Source: Saccoglossus kowalevskii
Lineage: Eukaryota > Hemichordata > Enteropneusta > Harrimaniidae
Length of the DNA: 25,656 nucleotides
Reading direction: 5' to 3'
Assembly: GCF_000003605.2 (NCBI RefSeq)
Contig: NW_003148788.1
Coordinates: forward strand, 69,315 to 94,970
Numbering within the stretch: the first letter of the stretch is position 1; each line of letters starts with the position of its first letter. Below the pieces are notes generated by a model that saw only the letters and a list, made by a program, of their open reading frames with translations, did not search any database and had not been told where the DNA came from. The translations under genes and the position numbers were made by a program. Shown piece by piece: positions 1 through 8,465 of the stretch.

Positions 1-262
1 ACCAAAAATTAATCAAATCTGCGCATATGTTCAGAGCATCTATGTACCAAGTTTCATCAAAATCCAATGAGTGGTTCTTTAGATATCAGTGGAACAGTCA
101 TAGAACAGCTAAAAATTAGCTAATTATCATGCAAATTAGGTAATTAACGAGCATGGATTTTTACCAAAACCTAATCAAATCTGCGCATTGGCCCAGAGCA
201 TCTATGCACCAAGTTTCATCAAAAACCGATGTATGGTTCTTGAGATAGCAGTGGAACAGTCG
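1..262. repeat. Two tandem copies of a 162-bp interspersed repeat unit
   Basis: The stretch beginning accaaaaattaatcaaat at position 1 recurs as accaaaacctaatcaaat at 163, and the two copies stay alignable for about 100 bp (shared blocks include caaatctgcgcat, agagcatctatg and accaagtttcatcaaaa). The first copy continues through an AT-rich linker; the second runs into a CA-rich microsatellite. A unit carrying 'accaagtttcatcaaa...gagata' and ending in a simple CA/CAGA tail is a common layout for interspersed repeats in marine invertebrate genomes. The left end may be cut by the window edge. No coding capacity is seen. Confidence 0.75.
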
Positions 263-263
263 G

Positions 264-325
264 ACACACATACACACATACACACACACATACACACATA
301 CACACATACACACATACAGACACAC
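264..325. repeat. (ACACAT)n-type microsatellite
   Basis: An interrupted run of acacat and acac units directly follows the second tandem copy and looks like the repeat's simple-sequence tail. The minus-strand open frame across it (a run of V, C, Y and M residues) is an artefact of the simple repeat. Confidence 0.9.
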
Positions 326-532
326 TAACTGCAAAGACTCCCATTTTGTGCTTCGCACATGGGAGTCAAAAACATGTAAATAAGCAATTACTATCATAAA
401 CTTTGTAACAAATCTGTCAACTAACGACTCCATATCATGTACTTACGTGGAGCAGAAATCAAGTTTGGCAGAAAGGAAAAAAAAGGAATTGAAGGTGAAG
501 TGAATTATACATAACAACTAAGCTACTAATAG

Positions 533-697
533 TTAAAGCAGGGGAGTCGTCACCTGCGCATGCGTCAGATGGCCATAGCGTGTCATTGTTTACAAACGAC
601 AGTCTACCCATGAGCCTTTGCATTTTTAGCGGGTGTTGTTATCGTCGCTTGGGTCTCAATTCTCGCACATGCGCAGGTGATGAATCTCCCTCTTTAA
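533..697 (+). mobile_element. TTAA-flanked MITE, family A copy 1 (165 bp)
   Basis: The element starts TTAA-AGCAGGGGAGTCGTCACC and ends GGTGATGAATCTCCCTCT-TTAA, so both ends carry TTAA and imperfect terminal inverted repeats of about 30 bp. Each terminal repeat contains a GCGCATGCG- or GCACATGCGC-type palindrome. A second copy, in opposite orientation, lies at 3969-4122 and shares about 94% of an 80-bp core by eye. TTAA target duplications are typical of piggyBac-type elements, but a TA duplication with a slightly longer terminal repeat would fit too. No transposase frame is present, so the element is non-autonomous. Confidence 0.8.
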
Positions 698-1840
698 TTG
701 AAAATTACATTGTTTGACTTTCAGAAAGTAAAAACAAATGAATATGTGTCATAGTGGCAGTATAATCAAAATATGAATACTGTTCAAGGTGTTACAGGAA
801 CTCAAGGTATTACTGATTTTACTCCGATGGAAGTAAATATATTTATAAACCAGGTTTCATGAAGCCGTGAATTTGTTTTATGTAAAATATCTATAAATTT
901 CAAATGGTGATTGAAAACTTGACCAATGAATACAAACCTGTAGAACTCCACTGCACTGAGTTAACTTTTAAACTCTCTTTTGCCAATGGCTTGCTTTGCA
1001 ATTTATTTACGTTTTGTGCAAAATGATTACCATACTGCATGTGCTTGTTTTTTTATTTTATCAACCATATCACTCTAATTTCAGGCATTCGATAGGATAT
1101 ATTTTTTGCGTTCATGACAGTAAATCAGTCAATTCATGAAGATACCATCCCACAAAGACTCATGGGTAATGGGCGTTACCAGATGATTTCTATAGCCAAT
1201 AAAAGCATCTTCTATGGATTTGAATGAAGCGTGAGGCTCTTTCAGAATAAATGTTTTATAAACATTCAAACTCGAAAAAACAAACTCACACCAGTGTACT
1301 GTATCATTAAAATATTAATCATTTTGACCTTTGAAAGATATTTGTTATTTATGTAAGCATATTTGCTACTAATAAAGCAAATACCAAACATCATTTCTCA
1401 GCACAAGGAGGCGAGGTGGCTAATATAGCCTGTCGTTCATATCCTGAATGACATATTTAGCAATCTACTTTCCTAGAATCAGTGTGGCATACCATCAATT
1501 TGACCAACGATTTTTTTGCACTTGAACCTTCTACTGAACACAATGATTACTGTTATCTTGATATGCAGAACAGGAATTTGAAAATCTGTCACATCTTCCA
1601 TGAACATCTCAATTCGATTCATTGAAAATCAATATTAGTACCTCCTTCAACGTTCGTTAGTGATGCCCATAAACTTATCGTACGTACGTAATTTCAATAT
1701 TCATCACTATTTGAACAAGTGTTTGAGTTGGCACACATAAATCTGAGAATTTCGTAACTTTTACTCGATGCTCACATAAGGAAGGAAAGAAATCCGTGTA
1801 AGGAAAAATAAAATAATCCTGAGTTATTTTTTTCACAAGT
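698..1840. other. Intergenic sequence, no gene recognised
   Basis: AT-rich sequence with no exon-like open frame on either strand. The only structure noticed is a short interspersed motif at 1357-1385 (gcatatttgctactaata and following), related to segments near 16.57 and 18.78 kb. Confidence 0.5.
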
Positions 1841-1847
1841 CTCTTCC

Positions 1848-1859
1848 GCCGCCATGTTG
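1848..1859 (-). promoter_or_regulatory. YY1-like site GCCGCCATGTTG
   Basis: GCCGCCATGTTG reads CAACATGGCGGC on the minus strand and matches the YY1 core (AAGATGGCGGC type). It lies about 390 bp before the ORC6 start codon in a short GC-richer patch (about 1840-1935). It could belong to a distal ORC6 promoter or to an upstream divergent gene outside the window. This is a motif match only. Confidence 0.3.
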
Positions 1860-2101
1860 AATTCCCTGACTGGGGGGGAGGAGACCTTTCGGTAAGCGAA
1901 ACCGTTCTCATAGGAAAGAAGCGTCGCTGTTTCGATTCATACACGGTCATGAGTAACTTAAAATCATCGCTAATAAAACGTACAATATTAATTAGTCCAT
2001 TTGTTTAAATAATGAGGCAAAAATCATCAATAACAAGAGCACTCACCATTTTGTATTCTTTCACGTGACCAAATCTGGGTCATTGCAAACACTTACAGCT
2101 G

Positions 2102-2184
2102 ATTGGCTGGCAAAATATTTCCGGGTTATAATAGAAGAAGTCATTTCATTGGTTGAAGCATCTGATGTCATTCTGGCGCGAAAA
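2102..2184 (+). promoter_or_regulatory. ORC6 proximal promoter: two inverted CCAAT boxes and an E2F site
   Basis: ATTGG (inverted CCAAT) occurs at 2102-2106 and 2148-2152. GGCGCGAAAA at 2175-2184 is the reverse complement of TTTTCGCGCC, a full E2F consensus, 68 bp before the ORC6 ATG. E2F plus CCAAT/NF-Y is the usual control of G1/S genes including ORC and MCM subunits, so growth-regulated transcription is a reasonable inference. No TATA box at a convincing distance was seen, and the transcription start is not determined. Confidence 0.6.
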
Positions 2185-2251
2185 GTTCACAATCAGCTGA
2201 TCGATTACAAGTTAAAAAGCTGGTCAGTGAATTTACCCTGAAAGTGTCAAG

Positions 2252-2316
2252 ATGGAAGATCAGATTGTGAAAACTTTGGCACCGAAGCTTGGAATACATT
2301 CAGCCATGATAATTAG
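2252..2316 (+). CDS. ORC6: ORC6 coding exon 1 (residues 1-22)
   Basis: Begins gtcaagATGG and encodes MEDQIVKTLAPKLGIHSAM..., aligning with the human N-terminus MGSELIGRLAPRLGL. It ends ATTAG|GTAGGT after two bases of codon 22, which is completed by the first G of exon 2 to give Arg. Confidence 0.9.
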
Positions 2317-5300
2317 GTAGGTTTTTTTCTGCCTTTCCTCACCTACAGTAAATATTAAAATTGACCGCCGTACTGCTAACTGGAAGACGAAACGGGCCAC
2401 ATAATTATGAGACTGTTTGATTGGATCATTAGATTATGATTATGATCACATTTAGTCGTAAAGGGGTCAACGGATGTTTATTATGCCGAATTTTAATGAA
2501 ATCATGGGCGTACTAAATGTAATCAATATGGACCGTGACGAAAACCTAGTTTTTTTAATATTTTTGTTTTGATATTGCATGTTGAAGACTCCATTGGATT
2601 ATAATTTATCGTAATCTAAACAATGTTGATTTTGCAACAGTAAATGAAAAATGAGAAACACTAAAATGCATGCGCATGTTTGTTGTTGTACGTACCAAAA
2701 ACTATCAGTACACATGTGTATTACACCGTTTCATTGAACAAACTCTTAGTTGTGTACTGCAAGAACAATATTTAGAGTTGATAAATAGATCATAAACAGA
2801 AGTTTTCATCAACATACAGTATCAAACAAGAGTATTGAAAATTAAAGGGCGGTGGTCGTCGCGCTGCGCATGTGCGACATTTGTGTTGATAAACATTGAT
2901 TTTCCCACAATCCAATGCGTTCTTCTAAAGGAAATCGTAAGTATGAGGTTTGATCTGAACGCGATTTGCATTGATTACCGCCGGTGACTCATTCGATACT
3001 TTCGAATCACCTAAAAATGCCTAATTAAAGCTTAGTAACATCTAAGTTTGTACTCGTTGATCTGGGCAGCAACCAAAGTCGTCATCTTTGTTTATACAAG
3101 ACCCATATATCTCGCGCATGCGTGGCATGACGACTACCGCCCTTTAAATGTTCTCATTTGTATTGCATCTATAATTTTTTCTTCCTTCTTTTGCTCTCAT
3201 CAGCATAATTGTGATGTACAATTTTTCTTTCATTTTTTTTCTAAAATTCTGGCGCATGTTTCTTAACACAACCATTAAAAATATTAACAATTGGGGGGGG
3301 GCATACTGGGTTTTCCCATCTAATAGCAATATTATAAACCAGTGACTGATGCAGCATTATCAGTCTTTACAAAGATTGATAATTGAATTAGTTCATTCAT
3401 GTTGCTCCTGCCTTTATAGAAACTATACAGGTCAATGACCTCATCATTCACGCAGACATTTATATCAGTATGGAACTATCGATATTTGCACCTGTATTTT
3501 CAGCTTAAATATTAATATTTTGTTTGTGTTTCTATTTCCTTCTTTTGACTACCACTATACCATTAAACCAACTACATGTATATCATAAAAAACCTAGAAC
3601 TAAGATTTATTTTATATACCCATTTTCCTTGTACATATAACTTCCCAAAGTTTCAGCATATGATGCACGAGTATGAATCTTCTGATTCTATGGATTGATG
3701 GCTGTAATTCAACATTCACAGTGTTTTTAATCTTTTGTAATAACTCATATTTGCATAAATATTAATATATATAATAATATATAAAAATATTATAATAACC
3801 TCTGTTTTTTGTTGTTTTTTCCCAGGAAAGCTTCAGAATTGATTCGTCTAAGTGAAGTTCGTCTTAGTTCAAGTAGTTTCTCAACGCTCAATATGACAGG
3901 GTCATGTAAAGCAGTAATGTGTCTTGATTTGGCGTCATCTTCCATGGAGCAGCCAGTCAGCAAGGTAGTTAAAGCGACCTGCACAAACGCAGGAATTGAG
4001 TGCCAAGCGGGGATAACTACACGCGCTAAAAATGCAAAGGCTCATGGGTAGACGCTTGTTTGTGAACAATGACACGCTATGGCCATCTGACGCATGCGCA
4101 GGTGACAACTCCCTCTCTTTAATTAATACACTCAGTGTTTGTATTTACCTTACTACTCTATTAAAAGCATATCTCTAATATATAGAAGCGCACTTAAATT
4201 TCATTTACTGTAGACTGAATGAATCATTAAAGTTGCGGTACTTATTTTCAACCATAGAAATACCCCTGTAAGTTATAGAAGTGTTTGCAAACACAGTAAT
4301 TGTAAAATTTATTGATGTTTGTTTCAGAATCGTGTTACATCTTAGTAATTTTACGCAATAGAATATATATTTTTCAGAAAACTGTCTGGGGAAAAAAAAT
4401 TCCATCTTTTTAAAGTATTTTAAAAATGAGATAATTTTATTATTGGAAGCAGTGGTAAATGGCTCAAAAATCATAATATTTATGATTTTTTTTTGGTTTT
4501 TAAGTTGTTCGGCAACCGTAATCTATTTTATTGGTAGCCAATTATTTATTAACAATAGAATGGTGACATTGTGACTACTCTAGTGATTAAATTTGTCATA
4601 TTTTATACTACAAGATGGTTTTATGCAACTATTTTTTGTTCAGAACACTGCAATCCGATTGGCTGGTGTCAACAAAAAGATGTACAGTAGCATTTTCCAG
4701 ACACTAGAGAACGCTCTAGATCTCCAGCCGAGACTGACAGCTCGGGACGTGGCAGTACAGTTCGGTTGTGTACAAGCAACATCATTAGCACAGAAAATAC
4801 AACAGAGGTAAGGTAACCTGTACATAGACTTTCTGGTGAATAATTTGCATGTGACATGCATAATATCAAGAAATACAACCTTTTTACTTTGAATTCGTCT
4901 ACCCATTTGTCACCAGGTATGAGACGGACGTCAGTTGCAGTGAATCACCAAATCAACAAGACGCAATAGATTTCAGGAAACCAATGTATCCATCAGCAGC
5001 TGTTTACGTGGCATGCAGGTAATTTTAGCACTTGTTAGCTCCGCTGTCGACTTTGTCGAGCGGAGCTTATCATATGAGTGATTGTCCGTCGTCCGTCTCC
5101 GTCGTCGTCATTTTTGGTAAAAAGTGATATTTTCGACTTGTTAAAAACCTCAAGTCCAATTGCTTTGATATATTGTACATATAGGTACTACATGTGGACC
5201 TCTCTCAGATTTGTTCATTTTCTAATGATATCTTCTGTTCTTTAATTGCCATGTGCATTGCTAACAACGGAGCTATCTCAGCCGACAGGCTGCTTGTTTT

Positions 5301-7948
5301 TTTAATGTCTGATTTAATACTGCAAGTCCAGGCTACGAACGTGAAATAATATTAATTTTCTATTTTCAGCAAATATTTTTGTCATCTTTCAAAAAAATTG
5401 TATTTCCAACGCTCTTCTTGGCAACAACTCGCCTGATGGTATTTGAGGTGTACAAACAGTGATGGAAATTAATCTAAATAAGCTGCAGATTAGATGGACC
5501 AATGAAGTTCCAAAGCTGCGGCCCCAACCAAAACAGAGCAGGTCCTGATTGTTTATCATGCAAATCCACCACACCCAGACAATATAAACACTTAATTTTT
5601 GTTTTACTGATATTCCTCCAAAACTAGTAAGAAAGATAAAATATAGAAGTTTAATATAGAATAGAACTGCAATCGAATCATAATTAATACATTCTCCTTA
5701 GAATATTGTAATGATGTTAATTATAAATCAAAACTATACAGGACGACATTACTTTTGTCAACTTGTCATAGCTATTATAAGTGGCTGTGGTTTATCTCTT
5801 GAGGATGGTAAACATATTTAGGAACTGCTGGATATCAGTATTATTATGTATTTGCGTGGTATTTGTACCACACTGAATTTAAGCTTGGTATGATGTTTGC
5901 TTTTCGATTGGTGATTTCTACTTACCGTAGTTACAAGGGTTTTGCCTGGCACATTAAAAACCAAATTTTGTTTGAAATGTTGACAATTGTTATGATTATC
6001 GATGAAATACTAATACCGGTACTACCTAATCTATGACCAAACATCAACAGAGCGCGTTTCCATTGTAGTGTATGCATAGTATTCTTAGACTGAAGTTGAT
6101 TGCAAGTTTTAGACTGATGTTATTCATTGATTACCCCAAATTTGATGTTTTTGCAGTAATACATTTGAGAGCCGGTAATTTTTGGTTATTATTAGCTTTA
6201 CTGTTGACTTATATTTTTGACTTCTTGTTGAAAATTGCAAGTCTGATTGCTTTGATATTATATAGAGGTTACTACATGTGGACCTCTCAGATAATTTTTA
6301 TGAATATTTTTGGTAAAAAGTGGTATTTTCGACTTCTTGTTGAAAATTGCAAGTCTGATTGCTTTGATATTATATAGAGGTACTACATGTGGACCTCTCA
6401 GATAATTTTTATGAATATTTTTGGTAAAAAGTGGTATTTTCGACTTCTTGTTGAAAATTGCAAGTCTGATTGCTTTGATATTATATAGAAGTACTACATG
6501 TGGACCTCTCTCAGATAATTTTTATGAATATTTTTGGTAAAAAGTGGTATTTTTGATTTCTTGGTGAAAACAGCAAGTCTGATTGCTTTGATACTATACA
6601 TATACTACTACTATACAGTTTCTAATGATATCTTCAGTTCTTTAGCTGGAATGTGCATTGCTAACAGCGGAGCTATCTCAGCCAATATTCAAATTTCTCA
6701 GTAATGACTATGACTGACCTTCATAAATACATGGTCATATAATTTGTATTCCCATAATAATTTTAAAACGTGATGACTGCAATGTTTCTACAATGCAAGC
6801 CTGAATTGGGTGGTGATTCCATTCCAGGCCATGTGTGCGAGGCAACTGTGGTTCTAGTTAACATTTTCAGGTGGTTTACAACTACTTGTATAACCCAGCT
6901 TAACACAATACATGAATTTGTTTGTTCCTTTCCAGATGTTTAAAAATCCGAGTTGACAAAACCAAAGTGTTAAGTATTGCAGGAGTTAAGAGATCTACAT
7001 TTGACAAGCTGTGTGGGGCATTGGAAAGACATGCACTCAAACTAAGAGGTAAAAGTTACTGTTGTGTTTTCAAGTTCATAAACTTAGTTGAAGTCTTCCC
7101 GAAATTTGATGTGATGTTAGCTGGATTTTTCCTTGTTCCAAATTAACCTGGCGATGAATCATCGTAAATCCACATGTGTCAGAACACAATTCAAAAGTGA
7201 AATTTGAACTAACAATGAAATATTTGACGTAACATAAAAATGATTGAAAAGTGGGATGGATATATATCCAAGCAAATTTAGTCCATCGAATATTTTTTTT
7301 TTTTTTTTTTTTTTTACAATTTTATTTTTTACAATTACCGATAATACAAGACCTCCTCACTAAAGGTGATGAGTTGGTTATTTTTCTGGTTTGAAGAGCA
7401 TCATTAGCATAATTGATAGCAATTAAAATAAATATTACAAATAAATTTGTTTTAATTTATTCCAGAAGGAAAAACTGCATTGAGTGGGAAGAGAAGTAGT
7501 AACTGGATACAAGACTTGGATAAATCATATGAAGGTAAAGTTTGTTACAATGAAGCACTTAACTACAAATTAGAAAAGAAACTAAATCATGAATGATTCC
7601 GGGAATATGTTAATATGTTAATATGTATGCGAGGTCTGTTTGTTGTATCTAGCTATTCTAAAATTTAACATGGATTAATTTAAGAATGTTGACATATTTA
7701 GATTAAATTATTCACGACATTGCCTTGCTGAGTAAATACACGATAACAAACAAAATGTCACTTTTTAGCCAAATTCTGATTATTTGATCATTTTTCTTTC
7801 ACCAACAGAGGATGATTCAGAGTCGGGACAGCCTCAGTTGTTTGAAAGTAGATCTCCACGAAAGAAAGTAAAGAAAAATGACTTCGATGATTGGAAAAAA
7901 AAAATTCTTGCAGGAGCTGAATCAGCTGAAAAAAATTCCACAAAGTAA
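2252..7948 (+). CDS. ORC6: Origin recognition complex subunit 6, complete, seven exons, 263 aa
   Basis: Coding exons are 2252-2316, 3826-3964, 4644-4807, 4917-5018, 6936-7048, 7466-7534 and 7809-7948; the total of 792 nt gives 263 codons plus TAA, close to the 252 aa of human ORC6. ORC6 is the smallest subunit of the nuclear complex that marks replication origins and helps load MCM2-7. Recognisable features: N-terminal TLAPKLGI (human RLAPRLGL), KAVMCLDLASS (human SAVMCLDLAAS), the first TFIIB/cyclin-like fold at about 23-123 with ARDVAVQFGC, the second fold at about 130-195 with IRVDKTK and GVKRSTFDKLC, then a linker with SPRKKVKK (233-240; CDK-type site plus basic NLS) and the C-terminal ORC3-binding helix FDDWKKKIL (243-251). 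The start has a strong Kozak context (A at -3, G at +4). All introns are GT-AG and frame-consistent. Confidence 0.95.
2842..3147 (+). mobile_element. TTAA-flanked inverted-repeat element, family B (306 bp) in ORC6 intron 1
   Basis: The left end TTAA-AGGGCGGTGGTCGTC and the reverse complement of the right end, TTAA-AGGGCGGTAGTCGTC, differ at one base. Further inside, both ends carry a GCGCATG-type palindrome (CTGCGCATGTGCG and CGCGCATGCGTGG). The layout (TTAA, G-rich terminal repeat with GTCGTC, then a CGCATG palindrome) matches family A at 533-697, but the interior differs and no transposase is present. The 3048-3266 open frame overlaps the element and is not a gene. Confidence 0.8.
3148..3825. 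other. Remainder of ORC6 intron 1
   Basis: AT-rich intron sequence with a G9 run at 3293-3301 and an AT-dinucleotide-rich patch around 3760-3790. It ends in a long T-rich polypyrimidine tract and CCCAG, a strong 3' splice site. No other structure was seen. Confidence 0.6.
3826..3964 (+). CDS. ORC6: ORC6 coding exon 2 (residues 22-68)
   Basis: Follows cttttttcccag-type 3' splice sequence and encodes KASELIRLSEVRL, then CKAVMCLDLASSSMEQPVSK, aligning with human KAEEYLRLSRVK and SSAVMCLDLAASWMKCPL. It ends in phase 0 at AAG|GTAGTT. The donor is weak at +5 and +6 (T, T instead of G, T), because the TTAA of a MITE begins at intron position +5. If unspliced, the frame runs 29 codons into the MITE and stops at about 4051. 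Confidence 0.9.
3969..4122 (-). mobile_element. Family A MITE copy 2, inverted, beginning 4 bp into ORC6 intron 2
   Basis: Reverse-complement copy of the element at 533-697. The end at 4122 keeps the full terminal repeat (GTTGTCACCTGCGCATGCG when reversed), whereas the end next to the exon has lost about a dozen bases (TTAAAGCGACCTGCACAAACG). Shared interior blocks include the reverse complements of tggccatagcgtgtcattg and gcctttgcatttttagcg. TTAA occurs at both ends (3969-3972, 4119-4122). It supplies intron bases from +5 on. Confidence 0.85.
4123..4643. other. Remainder of ORC6 intron 2
   Basis: AT-rich. The part at about 4205-4300 (gactgaatgaatcattaaagt, accatagaaatacccctgtaa) resembles 16505-16562 (actgaatcgttaaaat, accattgaaacacctctgtaa), so it is probably a decayed interspersed repeat. 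It ends attttttgttcag before exon 3. Confidence 0.45.
4644..4807 (+). CDS. ORC6: ORC6 coding exon 3 (residues 69-123)
   Basis: Encodes IRLAGVNKKMYSSIFQTLE and ARDVAVQFGCVQATSLAQKI, aligning with human LIKLSGLNKETYQSCLKSFE and IRDLAVQFSCIEAVNMASKI, the core of the first TFIIB/cyclin-like fold. The donor is AG|GTAAGG, phase 2. The intron that follows is only 109 bp (4808-4916). Confidence 0.95.
4917..5018 (+). CDS. ORC6: ORC6 coding exon 4 (residues 123-157)
   Basis: Acceptor CACCAG|G. It encodes YETDVSC..., then FRKPMYPSAAVYVACR, aligning with human YESSLPQ... and LSRPLFTSAALLSACK, the link between the two cyclin-like folds and the first helix of the second. The donor is CAG|GTAATT, phase 2. 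An inverted-repeat element starts 18 bp into the next intron. Confidence 0.92.
5036..5275 (+). mobile_element. Short terminal-inverted-repeat element with internal hairpin, family C copy 1
   Basis: The left terminus TAGCTCCGCTGT (5036-5047) is the inverted complement of ACAACGGAGCTA (5264-5275) with one mismatch. Immediately inside the left end, GCTCCGCT (5038-5045) pairs perfectly with AGCGGAGC (5059-5066), forming a local hairpin, followed by a GTCCGTC/GTCGTC short tandem patch (about 5087-5110). The middle (ttttggtaaaaagtgatatt to ggtactacatgtggacctc) recurs as tandem copies at 6193-6675. No coding capacity; it looks like a MITE. Confidence 0.75.
5276..6192. other. ORC6 intron 4 between the two family C elements
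   Basis: AT-rich intron sequence. A GC-richer patch at about 5410-5580 has no exon signals and no recognisable protein. Nothing else was identified. Confidence 0.5.
6193..6675 (+). repeat. Family C copy 2 with an internal array of about four 111-113-bp tandem units
   Basis: The left end TAGCTTTACTGTTGACTT matches the degenerate start of copy 1, and the right end ACAGCGGAGCTA (6664-6675) matches its right terminus. Between them the segment gacttcttgttgaaaattgc ... tactacatgtggacctctc ... tttttggtaaaaagtgg repeats with the gaaaattg anchor at 6230, 6342, 6453 and (as gaaaacag) 6566, spacings of 112, 111 and 113. The hairpin and GTCGTC patch of copy 1 are missing here. The plus-strand open frame 6072-6377 is read through this array and is not a gene. 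Confidence 0.85.
6936..7048 (+). CDS. ORC6: ORC6 coding exon 5 (residues 157-195)
   Basis: Acceptor CTTTCCAG|A. It encodes CLKIRVDKTKVLSIAGVKRS, then TFDKLCGALERH, aligning with human CKILKLKVDKNKMVATSGVKKAIFDRLCKQLEK, the second cyclin-like fold, whose basic residues take part in DNA binding in the family. The donor is G|GTAAAA, phase 1. Confidence 0.95.
7257..7315. repeat. 14-bp palindrome and T23 homopolymer in ORC6 intron 5
   Basis: TGGATATATATCCA (7257-7270) is a perfect palindrome, followed by a run of 23 T at 7293-7315. The rest of intron 5 (7049-7465) is plain AT-rich sequence ending tttattccag. Confidence 0.8.
7466..7534 (+). CDS. ORC6: ORC6 coding exon 6 (residues 195-218)
   Basis: Encodes EGKTALSGKRSSNWIQDLDK, part of the variable linker between the second cyclin-like fold and the C-terminal tail; little conservation with human is expected or seen. 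Acceptor TTCCAG, donor GAAG|GTAAAG, phase 1 on both sides, so the exon could be skipped without shifting the frame. Confidence 0.85.
7809..7948 (+). CDS. ORC6: ORC6 coding exon 7 (residues 218-263, stop)
   Basis: Acceptor CCAACAG. It encodes an acidic segment (EDDSESG), the SPRKKVKK CDK/NLS-like motif and FDDWKKKILAGAESAEK, then TAA at 7946-7948. The human counterpart of the last part is YEEWKRKILENAASAQK, the helix that binds ORC3. The conserved Tyr (human Y232) is Phe here (F243). Confidence 0.95.
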
Positions 7949-8219
7949 TTGTTTGTATAAGGGAGACCCTGTAGGTATCTTCATTCAATCAATCAAAACC
8001 ATTTACTTTCAAACTGTTGACAAACTGAATTGTCAATACAGGAATCACTCAATACATTTTATATGGAAGCCTTTCCCTGACTTGATGTCTTGTATTTTTT
8101 ATATATAGAAATCTTTTCCGACATGGTGTCTTATATTTTTATAAAGAAGCTTTTTCTGTCATATCTTGTACTTTTATGTAGAATTCATTCCCATCTGTTT
8201 AATTAAATACAGTTACCAT

Positions 8220-8225
8220 AATAAA
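8220..8225 (+). terminator. ORC6: Candidate ORC6 poly(A) signal AATAAA
   Basis: This AATAAA lies 272 bp after the ORC6 stop codon. Further AATAAA hexamers occur near 9055 and 9415, so a longer 3' UTR is possible. It is only a sequence match. Confidence 0.4.
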
Positions 8226-8426
8226 TATATTCAAAGTGACTTGTATGCAAGTATGAAAAAAAAAAAACTAAACCATCGTCAAATGACAAGCACATAGAAT
8301 GTTCTGTTTTTTTGTGTCCTTCAAGTTGATGTAAAACAAAAAAAAACAGGTGTAAACATGTTGCATTTATTTAAAGTGTTGTTAAACCCACTTGGAAGGT
8401 ATGGGGGGGACGGGGGTGTATATGCA

Positions 8427-8465
8427 CTGGCCTGGCCTGGCCTTGTTATTACATTACATTACACA
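8427..8465. repeat. Two adjoining short tandem repeats, (CCTGG)3 and (ATTAC)3
   Basis: ctggcctggcctggcc is followed within a few bases by attacattacattacac. Both are simple pentamer arrays with no coding meaning. Confidence 0.75.

Noticed and set aside
1675..1950. Minus-strand 91-codon open frame upstream of ORC6, possible divergent gene
   Set aside because: No recognisable protein or splice signal; its openness follows from a short GC-richer promoter-like patch.
3048..3266. Plus-strand 72-codon frame in ORC6 intron 1
   Set aside because: It starts inside the family B element and ends in T-rich intron sequence.
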